Assembly: GCA_963746315.1 (NCBI GenBank)
Contig: CAVVAR010000012.1
Span: forward strand, 1,612,001-1,676,000
Origin: Ga0077555 sp963746315
GTDB taxonomy: Bacteria > Pseudomonadota > Alphaproteobacteria > Rhizobiales > Hyphomicrobiaceae
Length of the DNA: 64,000 nucleotides
Reading direction: 5' to 3'
The translations under genes and the position numbers were made by a program. Below are positions 34,480-45,299 of this stretch, in pieces. The notes under the pieces are model-generated. The model had not been told where the DNA came from. It made no database searches and was given only the letters and a program-made list of their open reading frames with translations. Within the stretch, counting starts at the first letter, position 1. Each line of letters opens with the position of its first letter.

Positions 34480-35054
34480 GATGCCCCCCGACTACCCCCA
34501 GGTAGCAAAGTCGTCGCCGTCGCCCGGCGCACGAGCTCGTCGGCATGCGCTTGGTCGTCCGGCGCGATGACGCCCGCCAGGAATGCCGCAGCCACATGCT
34601 CGTTCCCCGGTCCCGCGGCCGCCAGGGCTCCGGCCAGGCGTCGCGTTTGCAGTTCGAGCAGCCGCCTCGCCAAGTGCTCGCCGCGATCCGTCGGGTGCAA
34701 ACGCCGCTCGCGACGGTCGACGGCGCCCGTCTCTTGCAGAATGTAGCCCTCGTCCACGAGCTGCTTCAAGACACGGGCGAGGCTCTGCTTCGTAATCTTG
34801 AGAATGCCGAGAAGGTCGGCGACGCGCAAGCCTGGGTTGCGATTGACGAAATGCAGCACGCGGTGATGGGCGCGTCCAAACCCGAGCTCGGCGAGAATTT
34901 CGTCCGGTCCAGCAACGAAATCGCGATAGGCGAAGAACAGCAGCTCCACCATGGCGACAAGGCGTGCTTCGGCGTCGCCCTGAGCGAGCTGAGCCGGTGG
35001 GGCTTCTGTCGTCGGCGCTACCGCTGCGCGTCTCCGCGAATTTACGTCAGCCAT
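34476..35054 (-). CDS. MarR-family transcriptional regulator (PetP-like)
   Basis: A 192-residue winged-helix regulator. The DNA-binding core is at residues about 60-125: GRAHHRVLHFVNRNPGLRVADL, LLGILKITKQSLARVLKQLVD (recognition helix) and the wing GAVDRRERRLHPTDRG. Flanking helices would form the dimer interface. The start MADVNSRRRAA lacks a clear ribosome site, and the start codon sits next to a TTGACA on the other strand. It is first in a minus-strand operon with the OmpR regulator, the kinase and a cupin, and divergent from ilvE. See PetP for a possible counterpart. Confidence 0.9.
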   Translation of the reverse strand: MADVNSRRRAAVAPTTEAPPAQLAQGDAEARLVAMVELLFFAYRDFVAGPDEILAELGFGRAHHRVLHFVNRNPGLRVADLLGILKITKQSLARVLKQLVDEGYILQETGAVDRRERRLHPTDRGEHLARRLLELQTRRLAGALAAAGPGNEHVAAAFLAGVIAPDDQAHADELVRRATATTLLPGGSRGAS

Positions 35055-35324
35055 GTTGACATATTTGAGGGCGATCGGTACCCATGGCAAGGATTTTCGA
35101 GGCGTTGCGCCGCGCATCACATCTCACCTTTTGCGCCGGACGTCGTTCGCTTTCGGCCGGGACTTGCCGGGCGACAGCGACGCGTGCTTCGCTTCGGAGA
35201 CGCCGAGACACGCACCCGAATTGAGGCCCAAAAACGGCGGCGACGGCAGGCTCGAGCCGACCGGCGACGAAACAAGAGCACGACCGATGAAAGGCCGTGC
35301 ATCCGCGCGAGAGGAGAAGCGCTC

Positions 35325-36419
35325 ATGGCTGACAGCAGGCAGTCCTTCGTCATCGAGAGGAATTCCGAGCCCGTGGGCGCCGCCGACCGCGCCAAGGTTC
35401 TGGCCGACCCCGGCTTCGGCCGCGTGTTCACCGACCACATGGCGATCATCCGCTACAGCGAGGGCAAGGGCTGGCACGACGCCCGCATCACGGCGCGTAA
35501 GCCCTTGATGCTCGATCCGGCCTCGGCCGTTCTCCACTACGCGCAGGAAATCTTCGAGGGCCTGAAGGCCTACAAGACCGCCGATGGCGGCATGGCCATG
35601 TTCCGCCCGGACGCCAACGCGCGCCGTTTCCGTCAGTCCGCCCAGCGCCTCGCCATGGCAGAGTTGCCGGACGAGTTGTTCATCGAGTTGATCCGCCAGC
35701 TCGTGGCTATCGACAAGGACTGGTTCCCGACCGTCGAGGGTGGCTCGCTCTATATCCGGCCCTTCATGTTCGCCAACGAGGTGTTTCTCGGCGTGAAGCC
35801 CTCGTCGGAATACCTCTATCTCGTGATCCTGTCCCCGGTCGGCGGCTACTTCAAGAGCGGGGCGCCGGCCGTCTCGATCTGGGTTTCGCAGAACTACACG
35901 CGTGCGGCGCCGGGTGGAACGGGTGCGGCCAAGTGCGGTGGCAACTACGCCTCGAGCCTCGTCGCCCAGGCCGAAGCTGCCAAGCACGGCTGCGACCAGG
36001 TCGTGTTCCTCGATGCGGCCGAGCACAAATGGGTCGAGGAGCTCGGCGGCATGAACGTGTTCTTCGTCTTCGAGGACGGCTCCCTGCAGACGCCGCCCCT
36101 CTCGGGCACTATCCTGCCCGGTATCACGCGCGAAAGCCTGATGACGCTCGCCCGGTCGGAAGGCCTCTCGGTGCGCGAGGAGCCCTACTCGTTCGATCAG
36201 TGGAAGGCGGACGCCGCCAGCGGCAAGCTGACCGAGTGCTTCGCCTGCGGCACGGCGGCAGTGGTCACGCCGATCGGCAAGGTTGCGAGCCCCGAGGGCG
36301 AGTTCAAGATGGGTGCCGGCGGCCCCGGCCAGACCACGATGCGCATCAAGCAGAAGCTCGTCGACATCCAGCGCGGCGTGGCACCGGACCCGCACGGCTG
36401 GGTGCACAAGCTGGGCTGA
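35325..36419 (+). CDS. ilvE: Branched-chain amino acid aminotransferase
   Basis: A 364-residue PLP enzyme of fold type IV that transfers the amino group between glutamate and the 2-oxo acids of Leu, Ile and Val. Group II (eukaryote-like) BCAT marks are seen: YAQEIFEGLKAYKTADGG, the lysine region GGTGAAKCGGNYASSLVAQ (Schiff-base Lys is in AAKCGGNY), EELGGMNVFFVF and TPPLSGTILPGITRES. Start MADSRQSFVIER follows GAGGAGAAGC. The in-frame stretch upstream belongs to the reverse complement of the MarR gene and is not part of it. Divergent from the MarR operon. Confidence 0.95.
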   Translation: MADSRQSFVIERNSEPVGAADRAKVLADPGFGRVFTDHMAIIRYSEGKGWHDARITARKPLMLDPASAVLHYAQEIFEGLKAYKTADGGMAMFRPDANARRFRQSAQRLAMAELPDELFIELIRQLVAIDKDWFPTVEGGSLYIRPFMFANEVFLGVKPSSEYLYLVILSPVGGYFKSGAPAVSIWVSQNYTRAAPGGTGAAKCGGNYASSLVAQAEAAKHGCDQVVFLDAAEHKWVEELGGMNVFFVFEDGSLQTPPLSGTILPGITRESLMTLARSEGLSVREEPYSFDQWKADAASGKLTECFACGTAAVVTPIGKVASPEGEFKMGAGGPGQTTMRIKQKLVDIQRGVAPDPHGWVHKLG

Positions 36420-36438
36420 GCGCGGCCTAGCCCTACGA

Positions 36439-36463
36439 CGTCCCGGTGACGCGTACCGGGACG
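36439..36463. terminator. Hairpin between convergent ilvE and hisD-like genes
   Basis: Perfect 9-bp stem CGTCCCGGT / ACCGGGACG with a seven-base loop, exactly in the short gap between the converging genes. No T-run on either side, so a bidirectional, possibly Rho-assisted, 3' end is the best guess. Confidence 0.5.
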
Positions 36464-36476
36464 CCGTCGGGCGTCC

Positions 36477-37754
36477 TCAATTCGCCCCCTCGTACCGCTT
36501 CACGCGCACCTCGCCGGTGATGGCGTGGCCGATCATGCCCTCCTCGCGGCACACGCGCGCGATGACCGGTGCAATCTCCCGGCTGGCGCGGCGCGTGAGC
36601 CGCTCGTACGTGACGACCTTCGTGAACTTGTGCACCGAGAGGCCGCCCGTGTACCGCCCGGACCGGCCGGTCGGCAGCGTGTGGTTGGTGCCGACGCCCT
36701 TGTCGCCGTAGGCCACCGTCGAGGGCTCGCCGATGAACAACGAGCCGTAGCTGGTCAGGCGCTCCAGATAGTAGTCGTCGCGGCCGGTCTGGATCTCCAG
36801 GTGCTCGGGTGCGTACGCGTCCGAGACCGCGATCGCCTCGTCGTCGGAATCAACCAGGATCACCTCGCCGAGGTCGGCCCAGGCCTTGCCGGCATTCTCT
36901 CTCGTCGGCAGGTCGGGCAGGAGCCGTTCGACCTCCTTGATCACCGCCTCGCCCAGCTTACGTGAGGTTGTCACCAGCCACGCGGGGCTGTCCGGCCCAT
37001 GCTCGGCCTGTCCGAGCAGATCGGTTGCGACGATGGTCGGGTCGGCGGTGTCGTCGGCGATGACCATGATCTCGGTCGGCCCGGCGAGCAGATCTATGCC
37101 GGCGATGCCGAACAGCTGCCGCTTGGCCTCGGCCACGTACGGATTGCCGGGGCCGGTAATGAGATCGGCCTTCCTCATGCCGACGAGGCCCATGGCCATT
37201 GCCGCGAGGGCCTGCGCGCCGCCGAGGCAATAGATCTCGTCGGCACCGGATTTGTGGAGCGCGTAGAGCGTCTGCGGATAGATGCCGTCGGCGCCCCGTG
37301 GCGGGGCGCAACCGGTGATATGGCGGACGCCCGCGACCTTGGCCGTGCCGACGCTCATGATGGCCGACGAGATCAGCGGATACTTGCCGCCCGGAATGTA
37401 GCAGCCGACGTTCTCGATCGGGATCAGCTTCTGGCCGAGCACGGCGCCGGGATAGAGCTCCACCTCGAACGCCTGGATGCTCTCCTTCTGGCGTTTGGCG
37501 AAATCGACCACGTTCTTGTGGCAGATCTCGAAGTCCTCCTTGAAGACCTTGGAAAGCTGCTTCGACTTCTCGGCGATCTCGGCCTCACTGACACGGAAGG
37601 CGCCCTCCCACTTGTCGAGGTCGCGGGCATAGCGCCGGATCGCGTCGTCCTTGTTCTCGGCGATGTCGGCGAGCATGCGGCGCACCGTGTCCTCGACCTC
37701 GGCGCGGCGCTTCTGCTGGGGAACGGTCGACTTCTTCAGGTATTCGCGCGCCAC
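36477..37754 (-). CDS. Histidinol dehydrogenase family protein, HpsN-like branch
   Basis: A 425-residue NAD-dependent zinc dehydrogenase of the HisD family. It has NVGCYIPGGKYPLISSAIMS, CLGGAQALAAMAMG, GPGNPYVAEAKRQLFG, IDLLAGPTEIMVIAD, the His-containing GQAEHGPDSPAW, GVGTNHTLPTGRSGRYTGGL and a His in SVHKF. Details such as YIPGGKYPL instead of YVPGGTAAYPSS, and an N-terminal YLKK, resemble sulfopropanediol dehydrogenase HpsN and its relatives more than canonical HisD. I therefore leave the symbol empty; the substrate may not be histidinol. The GTG start has GGAGG six bases upstream. No his genes are nearby. Confidence 0.85.
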   Translation of the reverse strand: MAREYLKKSTVPQQKRRAEVEDTVRRMLADIAENKDDAIRRYARDLDKWEGAFRVSEAEIAEKSKQLSKVFKEDFEICHKNVVDFAKRQKESIQAFEVELYPGAVLGQKLIPIENVGCYIPGGKYPLISSAIMSVGTAKVAGVRHITGCAPPRGADGIYPQTLYALHKSGADEIYCLGGAQALAAMAMGLVGMRKADLITGPGNPYVAEAKRQLFGIAGIDLLAGPTEIMVIADDTADPTIVATDLLGQAEHGPDSPAWLVTTSRKLGEAVIKEVERLLPDLPTRENAGKAWADLGEVILVDSDDEAIAVSDAYAPEHLEIQTGRDDYYLERLTSYGSLFIGEPSTVAYGDKGVGTNHTLPTGRSGRYTGGLSVHKFTKVVTYERLTRRASREIAPVIARVCREEGMIGHAITGEVRVKRYEGAN

Positions 37755-37919
37755 GGGTCGCCTCCGAGCTTCGGGATGGATCTCGGCGCGACCGTAGGTT
37801 CCGGGCAGGCCGGCGGTCAAGGACAGGGCCGGCGGCCGCCCGGCCGAACCAACGGATCATCCACACCGGAGCTCACGCGCTTGGTTGACTTTGCGCACGA
37901 TGCGTCGCTGTGCTGTGCC

Positions 37920-38801
37920 ATGACCGGACCGTCGACAGCCACGTCCGACGACCCGCTGTTGCTATCGCTCGACGAGCGTTGGCACGAGGCGGGGCGGGCG
38001 CATGTCGCGGGCCTCCGGCGCGCGATTGCGGCGGCGGTCGTGGTGCACCTGGTCATCGGTACGGCGATGGTCGGTGGCTTCGATGGCCTGCTGTCGGGTC
38101 TGATCGGCATCGAGCGGCGCACCCAGAACCGAATTGGCGACGAGCGTGGCCAGATCGACGGCGTGGCGGCCGAGATCATCGACGCAGCCGAGTTCAACAA
38201 GCGCTTTGTGTCTTTCAAGCCAGGCAACGCCGAAGCTGATGCGGATGCGGCTCCCAAGCCGCCATCTCAGCGCGCCGAGACGCAACGGGCCGAGCCTGAG
38301 CCACCGGAGCAGGTGGTCGCGGATCTGAAACCGGCCGACGGTTGGGCGCCGTCCGCCCAAAAAGGCGTACCCGATCGGCCTGACCCGCCGACGAAGGAAA
38401 GACCGCCTGAGCAGAGACCCCAGGAGGCGCAACCGCCGCTCACCGATGCCGAGGCGCGGCAGCTCGTCGAGCAGACCATGGAGGATCTGCAGGGCGCGCA
38501 GGTCTCCGTTTCGGCTCCCGGTGCTGCGCGGCTCGGTGAGGCGAGTCCCTACGTGCGCAGCGTCATCCGCACCCTGAAACGCAACATGCCGAAGCCAGCC
38601 GGCATGAAAGGCGACGTGGTGATCCAGCTCGTGGTCGGTGCTACGGGCGCGGTCGAGGGCGTGCGCGTGGTAAAAAGCAGCGGCAAGCCTGAGCTCGACC
38701 GTTTTGTGTCAGAGCGGGTCTTCAAGACGCGGCTCGCGCCGCCACCGCCGACGGCTAGTCTCCGCGAGCGCGCATTCCAGATCACGTATTCTTACAATTG
38801 A
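37920..38801 (+). CDS. TonB-family protein
   Basis: A 293-residue inner-membrane-anchored periplasmic protein. One membrane helix lies at residues about 35-58 (RAIAAAVVVHLVIGTAMV), a Pro/Glu-rich spacer at about 110-185, and a TonB C-terminal domain at about 205-293 (SPYVRSVIRTLKRNMPKP, GDVVIQLVVGATGAVEGVRVVKSSG, LDRFVSE). That order is typical of TonB/TolA-type energy transducers that link the proton motive force to outer-membrane receptors. No exbB/exbD or receptor gene is adjacent. The FadL porin in the window is TonB-independent. The ribosome site is weak, so the start could differ. Confidence 0.82.
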   Translation: MTGPSTATSDDPLLLSLDERWHEAGRAHVAGLRRAIAAAVVVHLVIGTAMVGGFDGLLSGLIGIERRTQNRIGDERGQIDGVAAEIIDAAEFNKRFVSFKPGNAEADADAAPKPPSQRAETQRAEPEPPEQVVADLKPADGWAPSAQKGVPDRPDPPTKERPPEQRPQEAQPPLTDAEARQLVEQTMEDLQGAQVSVSAPGAARLGEASPYVRSVIRTLKRNMPKPAGMKGDVVIQLVVGATGAVEGVRVVKSSGKPELDRFVSERVFKTRLAPPPPTASLRERAFQITYSYN

Positions 38802-38810
38802 CGGTCTGGC

Positions 38811-38836
38811 GCTGCTCAGGTCCGATCCTGAGCAGC
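38811..38836. terminator. Hairpin at the tonB-like / hydrolase convergence
   Basis: Perfect 10-bp stem GCTGCTCAGG / CCTGAGCAGC with loop TCCGAT. It starts 10 bases after the TonB-family stop and includes the stop codon of the convergent hydrolase gene. No T-run, so it is probably a shared 3' end structure. Confidence 0.5.
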
Positions 38837-39637
38837 CTCGACGTTCTCCAGATGCCGCGCAAGCCGCGCCCCGCACTCCGCCCCGTGCGAGAAAGGCAGG
38901 CCGTGGCGGCTGTGCGGCACCATCGCGAGGTCGGCGTGGGGGACCGCCTCGAGCAGATCGATACCCATGCGGGCGGTGACGAACGGGCTGCGATCCGGCA
39001 TCAGGATCAGCAGAGGTGCCTTGATCCTCGGGAGCTCGGGTCCGAGGTCGGTGCGTGCCAGCAATTCGCCCAGGCCAACCGTGACATGCGCCGGCGAGCG
39101 ATCCTGCACAGCCTGATACCAGCGGCGCTGGGCGTCGCTGAGCGCTTCGTCGTGAAATCGCTTCGCCATCATCCGGCGGCTCCACGCCTCGACGCCTTCT
39201 TCCGCGAACGCGGCGCGCCAGCCGGGAACGTCGGCAATGGCGCCGCCGCGGAAAGCCGTGTTCGCGACCGTCACCGAGGCGACGCGCTCAGGATGGCGGA
39301 TCGCGGCAAGGAGTGCAGCCGTGCCGCCGAACAACTCGCCCACCAGATGCACAGGGCCGGACCCGGCGACGTCGATCACCTCCATCAGGTCGGCGAGCGC
39401 GCCGTCGAGGGTCCAGGCATGGCTCTCCGGCGGCACAGCCGACTGGCCGTATCCGCGCGTGTCGAAGCGCATCACCTTGTGACGCGTCACGACAGACGGC
39501 AGCCAGTCCGACCAGACGTGTCGATCCGTTCCGATGCCGTGGTGAAAGACGATCGGGTGCCGGCCTTGCAGCCAGGGGGCGACAATGTCGATCGTCTCGT
39601 AGGCGAGGCCGGAGGGGGTGCGCGTGGGGCTCGGCAT
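38816..39637 (-). CDS. Alpha/beta-fold hydrolase lacking the usual nucleophile
   Basis: A 273-residue alpha/beta hydrolase. Family marks are HHGIGTDRHVWSDWLP (oxyanion region), FDTRGYGQS, LDGALADLMEVIDVAG and the nucleophile elbow HLVGELFGGTAALLA. Acid and His positions are represented by LILMPDRSPFV and PHSRHGLPFSHG. The elbow reads G-E-L-F-G where G-x-S-x-G is expected: the codon is TTG, one transition from TCG (Ser). If the base is right, the enzyme would be inactive as an esterase. The start MPSPTRTPSG fits the family; the 43 upstream residues do not. Confidence 0.85.
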   Translation of the reverse strand: MPSPTRTPSGLAYETIDIVAPWLQGRHPIVFHHGIGTDRHVWSDWLPSVVTRHKVMRFDTRGYGQSAVPPESHAWTLDGALADLMEVIDVAGSGPVHLVGELFGGTAALLAAIRHPERVASVTVANTAFRGGAIADVPGWRAAFAEEGVEAWSRRMMAKRFHDEALSDAQRRWYQAVQDRSPAHVTVGLGELLARTDLGPELPRIKAPLLILMPDRSPFVTARMGIDLLEAVPHADLAMVPHSRHGLPFSHGAECGARLARHLENVEAAQDRT

Positions 39638-39909
39638 GGGGCGGCCTCGATCGGTGTGAAGTGCTGGCGGGTGCGGCGGGCAGAGTGCCACCAGCGCGCC
39701 AGATTGGCCAGCCTCGACAAGGGGCGCGGGGCACCATCTGCAACTCGGAGAGCCACCGGATCGCATGCGCCTCGGGCCAGAAACTTCGTTTCCTCAGGGC
39801 AGCTTGCTCTCGCAGCAAACTTTGTCTAGCAAAGACGACATACTGCCAAATGATCCGAAGAGCGCACCCGTTGGTGCGTCAGCATCGGGCAGCCAGGGAG
39901 GAGACCGAC

Positions 39910-41979
<2,070 letters not shown>

Positions 41980-42018
41980 CGGGGTTGCTCAAGGCCCCGC
42001 ATCTTTCGAGGAGCGTCT

Positions 42019-43602
42019 ATGTCTAAAACGAGAATGGTTGTTGCCGCGAGCGCGCTGGCCTCGCTTGCCATGGTTGGAGCTGCAGAGGCCCAAACGCCCA
42101 AAAAAGGCGGGACGTTGCAGTTTGCGGTGGTGGCCGAGCCGCCGACCACCGACTGCCACGGCACGGGCACCTTCGCCATGGTGCATCCCGTAGCGCCGCA
42201 GTACTCGACGCTGCTCAAGTTCGTCGGCGACCACGCCAACCAGAAGATCGTGGGTGACCTCGCCGAGAGCTGGGACGTCGCCAAGGACGGCATGACCTAC
42301 ACGTTCAAGCTGAGGAAGGGCGTCAAGTTCCACGACGGCTCGGACTTCTCCTCGGCCGACATCAAGGCCACCTACGAGCGGATCATGAACCCGCCGCAGG
42401 GAATCATCTCGTTCCGCAAGGCCCTGCACCAGGACATCGGAACCATCGAGACGCCCGACGCAGACACCGTCATCTTCAAGATGAAAAAGGTGAACGCGTC
42501 GATGCTCTTGCACTTCGCCTCGCCGTTCAACTGCGTCTACAGCGCGGCCGAGCTGGCTAAGGACCCTGACTACCCGGCCAAGAAGGTTATGGGCACGGGC
42601 GCCTTCCAGTTCGTCGAGCACGTCAAGGGCTCGCATTGGTCGGCCAAGCGCTTCGACCAGTACTTCCTCAAGGATCGCCCCTACCTCGACGGCTATAAGG
42701 CGTTCTTCGTGAAGGGGGCTGCCGTCGTGGCCGGCATGCGCGGCGGTCAGTTCGATGCCGAGTTCCGTGGCCGCACACCTGCCGAGCGGGATCAGCTCGT
42801 CTCGGCACTGAAGGATCAGGTGACCGTCACGGAAGGGCCGTGGATCACCAACATCCTGCTTACCTTCAACACGGCCAAGAAGCCGTTTGATGATGTGCGG
42901 GTGCGACAAGCGCTGACGCTGGCCATCGATCGTTGGGGTGGCTCCGACAGCCTTGGCAAGGTGACCCTGATCAAGGGCGTTGGCGGCGTCTTTCGTCCGG
43001 GCTCGCCGTTCGCTCTGTCGGACTCGGAGCTCGAGAAGATCCCCGGTTTCTGGCGCGACATCAACAAGAGCCGCGAGGAGGCAAAGCGCCTGCTCAAGGA
43101 GGCCGGCGTCTCCAATCTCAAGGTGAAGCTCTTGAACCGCACCTTGGCGCAGCCGTTCACGCCGGCCGGCATCTACGCGATCGACCAGTGGCGCCGGATC
43201 GGTGTCGAGACCGAGCACGTCCAGGTCGAGACCAAGCTCTGGTACGACGGCCTGGGCAACGGTAACTTCGACGTCGCGGTGCAGAACGTCTCCGATTTCG
43301 TCGACGACCCGAACGCGCAGTTCAACACACTGCTCTCCAAGCACGTCTCGTCGATCGCCTACTCGCAGCACGGCGATAAGAAGATCGACGAAATGTACGA
43401 GAAGCAGGCTCGTATGCTCGATCCGGCGGCGCGCCTGAAGGTCGTCAACGAGCTCGAGACCTACACCCTGACCCAGGCCTACAACATCCCGCTGCTCTGG
43501 TATCAGCGGATTGTCGTGAACAACAAGAAGGTGAAGGGCTGGGAGCTGCCGCCGTCTCACTTCGGCGGGCAATCCCTGGTCGATGTCTGGCTCGACCAGT
43601 AA
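42019..43602 (+). CDS. ABC transporter substrate-binding protein (family 5), copy 1
   Basis: A 527-residue periplasmic binding protein of the peptide/nickel/opine family (SBP_bac_5). The signal peptide ends AEAQTPKKGG. Typical blocks are GDLAESWDVAKDGMTYTFKL, KFHDGSDFSSADIKATYERI, GTGAFQFVEHVKGSHW, and FDDVRVRQALTLAIDR. It starts 39 bases after the fused ATPase gene, preceded by GAGGAG. The next gene encodes a close paralogue of the same length that ends in the same VDVWLDQ-like tail, so the pair arose by tandem duplication. The ligand is not deducible. Confidence 0.93.
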   Translation: MSKTRMVVAASALASLAMVGAAEAQTPKKGGTLQFAVVAEPPTTDCHGTGTFAMVHPVAPQYSTLLKFVGDHANQKIVGDLAESWDVAKDGMTYTFKLRKGVKFHDGSDFSSADIKATYERIMNPPQGIISFRKALHQDIGTIETPDADTVIFKMKKVNASMLLHFASPFNCVYSAAELAKDPDYPAKKVMGTGAFQFVEHVKGSHWSAKRFDQYFLKDRPYLDGYKAFFVKGAAVVAGMRGGQFDAEFRGRTPAERDQLVSALKDQVTVTEGPWITNILLTFNTAKKPFDDVRVRQALTLAIDRWGGSDSLGKVTLIKGVGGVFRPGSPFALSDSELEKIPGFWRDINKSREEAKRLLKEAGVSNLKVKLLNRTLAQPFTPAGIYAIDQWRRIGVETEHVQVETKLWYDGLGNGNFDVAVQNVSDFVDDPNAQFNTLLSKHVSSIAYSQHGDKKIDEMYEKQARMLDPAARLKVVNELETYTLTQAYNIPLLWYQRIVVNNKKVKGWELPPSHFGGQSLVDVWLDQ

Positions 43603-43615
43603 CAGAAATGAGGTC

Positions 43616-43648
43616 GGCGGGTGCGCGCTGGGGAGTGGCGCGTCCGCC
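43616..43648 (+). other. Hairpin between the two binding-protein genes
   Basis: An 11-bp stem with two G-T pairs (GGCGGGTGCGC / GCGCGTCCGCC) and an 11-base loop, lying between the paralogous binding-protein genes and followed by CAGCAAAAAA. Such structures often protect the upstream message and set unequal subunit amounts. Confidence 0.45.
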
Positions 43649-43686
43649 GATACCGTCAGCAAAAAATCCGAGAAAAGGGAGAGAAA

Positions 43687-45267
43687 ATGCTACGAGTTAG
43701 TTTTGTTGCTGCCATCGGTGCGCTGGCCGTTGCCGGGTCCGATCTGGCCGAGGCGCAGACGCCGAAAAAGGGCGGCACCCTCAACTTCGCGGTAGTCGCC
43801 GAGCCGCCCACGCTCGATTGTCATGCTGTCACGACGTTCGCCTTCGCACATCCGGCGCGTCCGCACTATTCGACGCTGCTGAAGTGGCAGGGCGACGCCA
43901 ACAATCAGAAGATCGCCGGTGATCTCGCCACGTCCTGGGACGTCGCCAAGGACGGCATGACCTACACGTTCAAGCTGCATCCGAACGTGAAATTCCACGA
44001 CGGCTCGCCGATGACGTCGGCCGACGTCAAGGCAAGCTACGAGCGCATCATCAATCCGCCCGAGGGTGTCTTGTCGGTGCGTCGTGCGCTGTTCACGTCG
44101 ATCAAGGAGATCGAGACGCCGGACGCGACCACGATCGTCTTCAAGATGAAGTCGCCGAATGCCTCGCAGTTGATCAATTTCGCCTCGCCCTGGAACTGCA
44201 TCTACAGTGCCGCGAAGCTGAAGGAGGATCCGAAGTTTCCCGAGAAAACCATTCTCGGCACAGGCGCCTTCAAGTTCGTCGAGTACATAAAGGGCTCGCA
44301 CTGGCGGGGTGAGCGCTTCGACGGCTACTTCCTCAACGGCCGACCATACCTTGACGGCTATAAGGCATACTTCGTCAAATCGGCGGGCGTCGTCACCGGC
44401 ATGCTCGGCGGACAGTTCGACGGCGAGTTCCGCGGTCGCACACCGAAGGAGCGTGATCAGCTCGTCGCCGGCATGAAGGACAACGCGCTCGTCACCGAGG
44501 GTCCCTGGGTGACGAACCTGATGTTCACCTTCAACGTCACCAAGAAGCCGTTTGATGACGTGCGGGTTCGCCGGGCACTCACCATGGCGATCGACCGCCA
44601 CGGCGGTGCCGCCAATCTGTCGAAGATTTCGATGTTGAAGTTCGTCGGCGGCATGTTGCGGCCAGGAGCGCCCTTCGCTCGCTCGGAGGAGGAGCTGGCG
44701 CAGTTCCCGGGTTTCTCCAAGGACATCGAGAAGTCGCGCGCGGAGGCGAGGAAGCTTCTGGCAGAGGCCGGAGTTCCCAACCTGAAGCTCAAGCTGGTCA
44801 ATCGCAACGTCGCCGAGCCCTACACGCCCGGAGGCATCTTCCTGATCGATCAGTGGCGGCGGATTGGCGTCGAGGCCGAGCATAGCCAGCTCGAGACGAA
44901 GCTCTATTTCGACGCGATGCGGGCAGGAAACTTCGACGTATTCCTCGAGTTCATCTCGGATTTTGCCGACGATCCCTCCTCTCAGTTCGACAAGTTCCTG
45001 ACCAAGGAGAAGTCGTCACGCTCGGCTTCCGGCCACACCGACAAGGAGATGGACCGCCTGTTCGATCTGCAAGCCGTGGCGACGTCCGACGAGGAGCGCA
45101 AAAAGCATGTGCGCGCCTTCGAGGAGCGCGCCTTGAACCAAGTCTATGGCTCCCCGCTTCTCTGGTGGCAGCGCATCATCGTGCGGCACAAGAGGATCAA
45201 GGACTGGGAGCACCACAACAACCACTTCACGGCGTCGGACCTCGTCAACGTCTGGCTCGACCAATAG
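43687..45267 (+). CDS. ABC transporter substrate-binding protein (family 5), copy 2
   Basis: A 526-residue periplasmic binding protein and close paralogue of the preceding product. The signal peptide ends DLAEAQTPKKGG. It keeps the same landmarks: GDLATSWDVAKDGMTYTFKL, KFHDGSPMTSADVKASYERI, GTGAFKFVEYIKGSHW and FDDVRVRRALTMAIDRHGG, and ends LVNVWLDQ. Differences cluster in likely ligand loops (for example NCIYSAAKLKED versus NCVYSAAELAKD, and the FEVFLEF-like FDVFLEFISDF region), which suggests a different ligand. Start has AAAAGGGAGAG upstream. A strong hairpin separates it from the permease gene. Confidence 0.93.
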   Translation: MLRVSFVAAIGALAVAGSDLAEAQTPKKGGTLNFAVVAEPPTLDCHAVTTFAFAHPARPHYSTLLKWQGDANNQKIAGDLATSWDVAKDGMTYTFKLHPNVKFHDGSPMTSADVKASYERIINPPEGVLSVRRALFTSIKEIETPDATTIVFKMKSPNASQLINFASPWNCIYSAAKLKEDPKFPEKTILGTGAFKFVEYIKGSHWRGERFDGYFLNGRPYLDGYKAYFVKSAGVVTGMLGGQFDGEFRGRTPKERDQLVAGMKDNALVTEGPWVTNLMFTFNVTKKPFDDVRVRRALTMAIDRHGGAANLSKISMLKFVGGMLRPGAPFARSEEELAQFPGFSKDIEKSRAEARKLLAEAGVPNLKLKLVNRNVAEPYTPGGIFLIDQWRRIGVEAEHSQLETKLYFDAMRAGNFDVFLEFISDFADDPSSQFDKFLTKEKSSRSASGHTDKEMDRLFDLQAVATSDEERKKHVRAFEERALNQVYGSPLLWWQRIIVRHKRIKDWEHHNNHFTASDLVNVWLDQ

Positions 45268-45277
45268 CATGACATCG

Positions 45278-45299
45278 GGAGAGGCCATCCGGCCTCTCC
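45278..45299 (+). other. Strong hairpin between binding-protein and permease genes
   Basis: Perfect 9-bp stem GGAGAGGCC / GGCCTCTCC with an ATCC loop, 10 bases after the second binding-protein stop, followed only by TT. It could act as a partial terminator or RNA-stabilising element giving more binding protein than permease, as in other importer operons. Confidence 0.6.

Noticed and set aside
35056..35084. A TTGACA-17 nt-TACCCA promoter for ilvE
   Set aside because: The -35 is perfect but the -10 matches TATAAT poorly, and the TTGACA abuts the MarR start codon on the other strand. Too weak to list without transcript data.
34545..35324. An N-terminal extension of ilvE of about 260 residues
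   Set aside because: It is the reverse complement of the MarR gene. The BCAT family starts at MADSRQSF, which has its own strong ribosome binding site.
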